Positions 58,773 through 64,000 of a stretch of DNA of 64,000 nucleotides are shown piece after piece. How positions within the stretch are numbered: the stretch's first letter is position 1; each line of letters opens with the position of its first letter. Position numbers and translations under genes: made by a program. The DNA is from Actinomycetes bacterium. GTDB taxonomy: Bacteria; Actinomycetota; Acidimicrobiia; Acidimicrobiales; RAAP-2. Under the pieces are notes generated by a model. That model was given only the letters and a program-made list of their open reading frames with translations. It did no database searches and was not told where the DNA came from. The stretch is from NCBI GenBank assembly GCA_021778895.1, contig JAJYBR010000007.1:36774-100773 (forward strand). Direction: 5' to 3'.

Positions 58773-59690
58773 GTGATTGTCGTCGACCACGTGACCAAGC
58801 GTTATGGTCACACGGTTGCGCTGCGCGACCTGTCCTTCGAGGTCCCCGCCGGGGTGATCACCGGCTTCTTGGGGCCCAACGGATCGGGCAAGTCCACCAC
58901 GATGCGGGTGATCATGGGGCTCGACGCGCCCCAGCAGGGACGCGCCACGATCAACGGCAAAACCTACCGCGAGCTGTCCTCCCCGCTCCACGAGGTCGGT
59001 GCTCTGCTGGACGCCAAGTCGGTGCACCCGGGACGAACGGCCCGCAACCACCTGCGTGCGATGGCCGCCTCGAACGGCATCTCGCGCTCGCGCTGCGATG
59101 ACGTCCTGGAGTTCGTGGGCCTGACCGCAGTCGCCAATCGTCGAGTCGGCGAGTTCTCGCTCGGGATGTCCCAGCGGCTGGGAATCGCCGTGGCCCTGCT
59201 CGGCGACCCAGGAGTCCTGCTGTTCGACGAGCCGATCAACGGGCTCGACCCGGAAGGCATTCGCTGGATCCGTGAGGTGTTCCGCACCCTCGCCGCCGAG
59301 GGCCGAACGATCCTCGTCAGCTCCCACCTCATGAGCGAGATGGCCTTGACCGCCGACCAGGTCATCGTGATCGGGCGCGGAAGCTTCATCACCCGCGGGA
59401 CGGTCGACGATCTCACCTCGGCCGCAGCGCAGGACGTGCTCGTGCGCTCACAGGACAACGCCCGGCTGGCCGATGCCATCTCCGCCGCTGGCGGCACCAC
59501 GAGTCCCGGACCCGGAGGCTCGCTCCAGGTGGCGGTGCTGGACGCCGCGACCGTGGGCCAGCTGGCCCTGCGCGAGTCCATCGCCCTGTCCGAGCTGACA
59601 CCGGTGCGCGCCTCGCTCGAAGATGTCTTCATGGAGTTGACGGCGAGCGCCACCGACTACACGAGTTCGCCCGGGGCCGCCGATGTCTGA
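58773..59690 (+). CDS. ABC-2 type exporter ATPase
   Basis: 305 residues. Walker A GPNGSGKST, signature FSLGMSQRLGIAVAL, Walker B VLLFDEPINGLDPEG and ILVSSHLMSEM are intact. The C-terminal segment, ending near LEDVFMELT, is the usual ABC-2 exporter form. GTG 58773 is set by the -10; the upstream extension in the same frame is a shadow of the Fur-type gene. It overlaps the permease gene by 8 bp. The exported substrate is unknown. Confidence 0.87.
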   Translation: MIVVDHVTKRYGHTVALRDLSFEVPAGVITGFLGPNGSGKSTTMRVIMGLDAPQQGRATINGKTYRELSSPLHEVGALLDAKSVHPGRTARNHLRAMAASNGISRSRCDDVLEFVGLTAVANRRVGEFSLGMSQRLGIAVALLGDPGVLLFDEPINGLDPEGIRWIREVFRTLAAEGRTILVSSHLMSEMALTADQVIVIGRGSFITRGTVDDLTSAAAQDVLVRSQDNARLADAISAAGGTTSPGPGGSLQVAVLDAATVGQLALRESIALSELTPVRASLEDVFMELTASATDYTSSPGAADV

Positions 59691-60465
59691 GCCCACCGTG
59701 CGGGCAGCCGTGCGCTTCGAGTGGGTGAAGTTCCGCACGGTGCGCTCCACGCCCATCGGCTACGCGGTGACGGTGCTCCTCACCATCGGGCTGGGAATCC
59801 TGATCACCTTCGCCATCCGGAGCCACTGGCACACCATGGACCCCATCGCACGGTTCGCCTTCGATCCGGTGTCGACGAGTCTGGCCGGCACCCTGTTCGC
59901 GCAGTTCGCCGTCGGCGTCATCGGCATCCTCTTCATCACGAGCGAATACGCGTCGGGCAGCATTCGCGCCACGCTGGCCGCGATCCCGCAGCGGTGGCGC
60001 GTCGTCACGGCCAAGGTTCTCGTGCTCGGCGTCACGACGCTCATCGTGTCGGAGGTCGTGGTCCTCGCGGCGTTCCTCATCGGCCAGCGCATCTACGCCG
60101 GCGTCGTGCCAACGGCCACCCTGGGGGGTCCGGGCGTGGCGCGCTCGGTGATCCTCGGCGGCGCGTACCTCGCCCTCTTGGCGCTGCTCGGCCTCGGGCT
60201 CGGCCTGATCATCCGCCACCAGTCGGCCGCCATCAGCGTCTACACGTCACTGCTCCTGATCGTGCCGATCATCGTGATCATCCTGCCGTCGAGCTGGCAG
60301 AACACGGTCGCGCGATTCGAGCCATCCGCACTGGGCCGCTCCATGATGTCGGTCACACCCTCCTCCAACATGTTCAGCGCGTGGCCCGCCACGACCGTCT
60401 TGGCTATCTACGTCGCCGCCATCCTGGTCGTCGCGACGGTGCTCATCGAGCGTCGGGACGCGTAG
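59683..60465 (+). CDS. ABC-2 type exporter permease
   Basis: 260 residues, six helices. It begins VRAAVRFEWVKFRTVRST, typical of ABC-2 permeases, and has LFITSEYASGSIRATLAAIP before the third helix. With the ATPase it forms an exporter, perhaps for a peptide, lipid or drug; no specificity is visible. ATG 59683 overlaps the ATPase end by 8 bp. The nitroreductase gene follows after 4 bp. Confidence 0.85.
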   Translation: MSEPTVRAAVRFEWVKFRTVRSTPIGYAVTVLLTIGLGILITFAIRSHWHTMDPIARFAFDPVSTSLAGTLFAQFAVGVIGILFITSEYASGSIRATLAAIPQRWRVVTAKVLVLGVTTLIVSEVVVLAAFLIGQRIYAGVVPTATLGGPGVARSVILGGAYLALLALLGLGLGLIIRHQSAAISVYTSLLLIVPIIVIILPSSWQNTVARFEPSALGRSMMSVTPSSNMFSAWPATTVLAIYVAAILVVATVLIERRDA

Positions 60466-60469
60466 CGCC

Positions 60470-61153
60470 GTGGACCTGCGCCACGCCCTGCGCAGCACGT
60501 CCGCTGTGCGAGACTTCCAACCCCGGCCCGTCGAGGAGTCGGCGATCCGCCGCGTCCTCGACACGGCGCGCTTCGCCCCGTCGGGCGGCAATCGGCAGGG
60601 ATGGCGGGTGATCGATGTCCGGGACCCCGAGCGGCGGCGGGCGATCCGTGACGCCTATCTCGATGCCTGGGTCGAGTATCTCGCGCACCTGCGGGCCGGC
60701 GTCACCCCGTTCTCCCCGCTCCTGACGAGCGAGGAGCGCGCCGCGGTGGTCGCGCACCACGCCGAGGCGCGCGCCAGCATCGGACCCGACGACTTCCCCG
60801 TCCGCCTGGACGCGGTCCCCGCGCTCCTCGTCGTGTGCGCGCGCCTGGGCTCCATGGCCGCGACCGACCAGGATCTGGACCGCTATCACTTCATCGGTGG
60901 CGCGTCGGTCTACCCGTTCGTGTGGAGCATCCTCCTCGCCGCGCGCGAAGAGGGTCTCGCCGGGGTCATGACCACCGTGGCCGTCGCTCGCGAGCCGGCA
61001 CTGCGCGCCATCTTGCACATTCCCGACGGTTTCGCGATCGCGGCGGTCGTCGCCCTCGGGCATCCTCAGCACGAGCTCACGCGGTTGCGGCGGCGCGAAG
61101 TCGACAACTTCGCCACGCGCGACTCCTTCGACGGGCCGCCGCTCGGTCCCTAG
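60470..61153 (+). CDS. Nitroreductase-family flavoprotein
   Basis: 227 residues. STSAVRDFQPRPVEESAIRRVLDTARFAPSGGNRQ (read as two parts) is the FMN-binding start, and VWSILLAAREEGLAGVMTT and GFAIAAVVALGHP are the later FMN segments. It probably reduces nitro- or quinone-like compounds with NAD(P)H; the natural substrate is unknown. GTG 60470 lies 4 bp after the exporter permease, so it is in that operon. The stop shares CTAG with the CoA transferase gene. Confidence 0.85.
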   Translation: MDLRHALRSTSAVRDFQPRPVEESAIRRVLDTARFAPSGGNRQGWRVIDVRDPERRRAIRDAYLDAWVEYLAHLRAGVTPFSPLLTSEERAAVVAHHAEARASIGPDDFPVRLDAVPALLVVCARLGSMAATDQDLDRYHFIGGASVYPFVWSILLAAREEGLAGVMTTVAVAREPALRAILHIPDGFAIAAVVALGHPQHELTRLRRREVDNFATRDSFDGPPLGP

Positions 61154-62307
61154 TCGCGTCCCAGAACCTCGCTGGTGTCGGCACCGAAGGAGCGCGGGCC
61201 GCGCCGGATCGCCGGACGTCTCCCGTCGACGATGAGGGGCAGCCGCATCGCGCGCGTCGTCCCACTCGGCGTATCCATCTCGCTGACAAAGTCACCGCCA
61301 GCGATCTGCGGCTGGGCGAACGCGCCCGCGACGTCGTAGATGGGTCCGTGCGGGATCGCCGCCTGCGCGAGGCGCTCCAGCCACGTCTCGGTGTCCTCGC
61401 GGGAGAAGGCGTGATCCAGCGCGGCCCGCAGGTGATGCAGGTCGGCGACGCGCGAGACGTTGGTCGCCCACTCGGGCCGCAACAGCTCCGGGTCACCGAC
61501 CATGGCGGCCAGTCGCGCGTACTGGGCGTCGGTCCCCACGGCCAAGAGGAGGTAGCCGTCGGCGGTGCGCACCGGACCGTAGGGCGCGATGCTGGGATGG
61601 TCGTTGCCCATGCGGTGCGGGTTGACACCCGTGGAGAGGTATCCCTGCGCCTGGTTGACCAAGGCGCTCATCGCCGACTCCAGCAGCGGCGCCTCGAAGT
61701 TTCGCGCGCGATGGCCCGTCGAGCGCGCGTAGAGACCGGTGAGGAGTGCGATCGTCGCGTAGAGACCCGTGATCACGTCGGCCACGGGCGAGCCCACCTT
61801 GGTGGGTTCGCCGTCGCGCTCCCCGGTGATCCCCATCAGTCCCGACCGGGCTTGGGCCAGCAGGTCGAACGACGGCTGCGCGGCCACGGGCCCCCCGCTA
61901 GTGGCCGGGGTGACACTCACCCAGATCGCGTCCGGGTTGGCCGCGCGAAGGTCCTCGATGCGCAAGGCGGCCACCTGGTTGGGCAGGTAGTTCTCGACGA
62001 CGGCGTCGGCCTGGCGCACGAGCTCGGCGATGGCGGCGAAGTCGTCGGGATCGCGCAGGTCGGCGACGATCGCCCGTCGGTGCCGGTTGACCGCCAGGTA
62101 GTAGGTCGCGTCCTCGCCCAGGACCGGGGGCGCGAGAGCCCGCACCGGGTCGCCGCCGGGGCCCTCGACCTTGATGACGTCAGCACCCAGGTCCCCGGCG
62201 ATCATGGCGCACAGCGGACCTGCCAGCACCCGGGAGAAGTCGAGCACGCGCAAGCCCTCGAGCGGCAGGCCGGTTCCGACATTCGAGGGATGGATGTCCC
62301 AGGTCAC
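61150..62307 (-). CDS. Class III CoA transferase (CaiB/BaiF family)
   Basis: 385 residues. [36 protein letters not shown] and [10 protein letters not shown] are the start motifs; [16 protein letters not shown] and [13 protein letters not shown] hold the catalytic aspartate region. It moves CoA between acids. The GTG overlaps the stop of the amino-acid ABC ATPase (GTGA), which puts it in that operon; the substrate may be the imported compound. Confidence 0.85.
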   Translation of the reverse strand: MTWDIHPSNVGTGLPLEGLRVLDFSRVLAGPLCAMIAGDLGADVIKVEGPGGDPVRALAPPVLGEDATYYLAVNRHRRAIVADLRDPDDFAAIAELVRQADAVVENYLPNQVAALRIEDLRAANPDAIWVSVTPATSGGPVAAQPSFDLLAQARSGLMGITGERDGEPTKVGSPVADVITGLYATIALLTGLYARSTGHRARNFEAPLLESAMSALVNQAQGYLSTGVNPHRMGNDHPSIAPYGPVRTADGYLLLAVGTDAQYARLAAMVGDPELLRPEWATNVSRVADLHHLRAALDHAFSREDTETWLERLAQAAIPHGPIYDVAGAFAQPQIAGGDFVSEMDTPSGTTRAMRLPLIVDGRRPAIRRGPRSFGADTSEVLGRD

Positions 62308-63080
62308 ACCAGGACCTTGGACAAGAAGCTGCGCAGGCGCTCGGAGCGCGGGTTGGTCAGGACCTGGCGGGGGTCGCCGGACTCCTCGATGACCCCGGCG
62401 TCGAGGAAGTAGACCGAGTCGGCGACCTCGCGGGCGAAGCCCATCTCGTGGGTGACCACGATCATGGTCATGCCGGTCGTGGCGAGGTCGCGCATGACGT
62501 CGAGGACCTCACCGACCAGCTCGGGGTCCAGGGCCGAGGTCGGCTCGTCGAAGAGCATCAGCTTGGGGTCCATGGCCAGAGCCCGGGCGATGGCCACGCG
62601 CTGCTGCTGGCCCCCCGAGAGCTGGGAGGGGTAGGCCCGCTCCTTGCCGGCCAGGCCCACCCGCTCGAGCAGCTGGCGGGCCCGGGCGGCCGCCGTGGCG
62701 GCGTCGACCCCCTTGACCTTGACCTGGCCGATGGTGACGTTCTCTATGGCCGAGAGGTGGGCGAAGAGGTTGAAGCGCTGGAAGACCATGCCGATGCGGG
62801 CCCGCTCGGCGCAGATCTGCTTGTCGTTGCGCTCGTAGAGCTTGTTGTCGCGCAGCTCGTAGCCCACCAGCTGGCCCTCGACCAGCAGCTCGCCGGCGTC
62901 GTGCTTCTCTAAGTGGTTGATGCAGCGCAGCAGGGTGCTCTTGCCCGAGCCCGAGGGGCCGATCAGGCAGGTCACCTCGCCCTTGGCGACGACCAGGTCC
63001 ACACCCGAGAGCACCTCGAGGGCCCCGAAGGACTTGCGGACCCCGCGGGCCTCGACCATGGGGGGCACCGGGGTGCTCAC
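62304..63080 (-). CDS. Polar amino-acid ABC transporter ATPase, GlnQ type
   Basis: 258 residues. Walker [14 protein letters not shown], signature [16 protein letters not shown], Walker [16 protein letters not shown] and [14 protein letters not shown] identify a GlnQ/HisP-type ATPase. [16 protein letters not shown] is the Q-loop region; the usual QxFNLFPH is [11 protein letters not shown] 63080 overlaps the permease stop (GTGA). It powers uptake with the adjacent permease. Confidence 0.9.
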   Translation of the reverse strand: MSTPVPPMVEARGVRKSFGALEVLSGVDLVVAKGEVTCLIGPSGSGKSTLLRCINHLEKHDAGELLVEGQLVGYELRDNKLYERNDKQICAERARIGMVFQRFNLFAHLSAIENVTIGQVKVKGVDAATAAARARQLLERVGLAGKERAYPSQLSGGQQQRVAIARALAMDPKLMLFDEPTSALDPELVGEVLDVMRDLATTGMTMIVVTHEMGFAREVADSVYFLDAGVIEESGDPRQVLTNPRSERLRSFLSKVLV

Positions 63081-64000
63081 GGGGCCACCCGGGGAGAGCG
63101 CGGCGGGCGGGGGGTGCGCACCTTGGCCGCGATGCCGACCAGGTCGGCGCGCAGGCGGGCGATCGGGGTGGGGGGCGCGGTGCGCTGGGCCCCGCGCGCG
63201 AAGTGGCGCTCCAGGTAGAACTGGCCGATCGACAGGACCGTGGTGACCGCCAGGTACCACAGCGAGGCCGTGATGAGGAGGGGCATGACCTCGTAGTTGG
63301 CCGCGTAGATGTTCTGGGCCGCCCCGAGCAGCTCGACGACCGAGATGGCCGAGAGCAGCGAGGTGGTCTTCAACATGGAGATGACCTCGTTGCCCGTGGG
63401 CGGGATGATGACCCGCATGGCCTGGGGCAGCACGACGAGGCGCAGGGTCTGGCCCCGGGTCATGCCGAGCGAGCTGGCCGCCTCGTACTGTCCCTCGTCG
63501 ACCGCGATCAGCCCGGAGCGGGCGATCTCGGACATGTAGGCGCCCTCGTTGAGGCCCAGGCCCACCAGGCCGGCCGTGAAGGGGGTGAACAGGGCGACCG
63601 CGTTGATGTGCAGGAAGGTGATCGAGGTGAAGGGGATCCCCAGGGTCAAGGACGGGTAGATGGCCGCGATGTTGAACCAGAAGAGCAGCTGGACGTAGAC
63701 CGGGGTCCCCCGGAAGAACCAGGTGTAGCTCCACGCGGGGGCCGACAGCAGCCGGTTGGGCGACAGGCGCATGATGGCGATCACCACCCCGAGGATGATC
63801 CCGATCGCCATCGAGAGCACCGTCAGCTCGATCGTCAGCACCAGGCCGTGGAGGATCTCGCTCGAGGTGAAGTAGTGGAACACCACGTTCCAGCTGAAGC
63901 GCCAGTTGAGCGTCCCGTGGCAGTGGCGGGCGCTGCCCACGCCGCTGCAGGCGCGCTGGCCCGTGGGCACCTGGGACCACAGGGTGTGGACCAGCATGGC
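63077..64000 (-). CDS. Polar amino-acid ABC transporter permease (5' end cut by window edge)
   Basis: 308 codons are visible and the frame is open to the right edge. The HisM/GlnP core is clear: [20 protein letters not shown], then [40 protein letters not shown] and [24 protein letters not shown], the EAA loop that meets the ATPase. An unusual loop with two cysteines ([12 protein letters not shown]) lies before it. ATG 63997 is a possible start, but this family commonly has another helix upstream, so the real start is probably outside. No binding-protein gene is visible in the window. Confidence 0.85.
   Translation of the reverse strand, partial: AMLVHTLWSQVPTGQRACSGVGSARHCHGTLNWRFSWNVVFHYFTSSEILHGLVLTIELTVLSMAIGIILGVVIAIMRLSPNRLLSAPAWSYTWFFRGTPVYVQLLFWFNIAAIYPSLTLGIPFTSITFLHINAVALFTPFTAGLVGLGLNEGAYMSEIARSGLIAVDEGQYEAASSLGMTRGQTLRLVVLPQAMRVIIPPTGNEVISMLKTTSLLSAISVVELLGAAQNIYAANYEVMPLLITASLWYLAVTTVLSIGQFYLERHFARGAQRTAPPTPIARLRADLVGIAAKVRTPRPPRSPRVAP

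Overview
The window is a gene-dense, roughly 70% G+C chromosomal segment of an actinobacterium (Actinomycetota). Supporting signs are DivIVA and SepF with no FtsA beside FtsZ, the order aroC-aroK-aroB-aroQ-efp-nusB, a TraR/DksA-lspA-rluD string, the proteasome activator Bpa, menaquinone genes, a meso-DAP-type MurE, and many GTG starts. An Acidimicrobiia-like lineage is my best guess, but it is an inference. I see no rRNA, tRNA, CRISPR array, insertion sequence or phage gene, and no gene-free stretch over 300 bp.

Layout. 1-8822: the 5' end of pyrR, then an aa3-type cytochrome c oxidase block (cupredoxin-like protein, ctaC, ctaD, ctaE, a 36-aa membrane peptide, two CtaG-family proteins, a SCO1 copper chaperone, and two copies of a small membrane protein near the block edges). 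8753-12984: nusB, efp and the shikimate genes aroQ-aroB-aroK-aroC. 13029-16755: an Nfu-type Fe-S protein, four small uncharacterised proteins, tyrS. 16785-22861: ccdA and menaquinone genes menD, menH, menA, menB, menE. 22858-26962: an SDR oxidoreductase coupled to a xylose/fructose-type sugar ABC transporter. 27139-30490: YyaL and two unknown proteins. 30535-36128: dnaE, bpa, an Rrf2 regulator and a group-2-like sigma factor.

36075-53673: the division and cell-wall (dcw) cluster, read on the minus strand as mraZ-rsmH-ftsL-ftsI-murE-mraY-ftsW-murG-murC-murB-ftsQ-ftsZ-yggS-sepF-yggT-divIVA-traR-lspA-rluD. Genes overlap almost throughout. murF and murD, normally on either side of mraY, are absent from the window. 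In front of mraZ are four perfect-period 10-bp repeats that look like a MraZ operator. 53859-64000: an LplA-family ligase, HNH nuclease, DUF3040, tyrosine phosphatase, NhaA, MsrA, a Fur-family regulator, an ABC-2 exporter, a nitroreductase, a CoA transferase, and a polar amino-acid ABC transporter cut by the right edge.

Two architectural patterns run through the window. First, most genes not translationally coupled to a neighbour have a TANNNT -10 hexamer 6-8 nt before the start codon, which predicts leaderless mRNAs; it also settles several start sites. Second, six of ten convergent gene pairs end on one shared CTAG, each gene using it as its TAG stop, and at three tandem junctions the upstream TAG stop forms the first bases of the next gene's -10. 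Gene boundaries are therefore exceptionally compact, and no convincing terminator hairpin was found.
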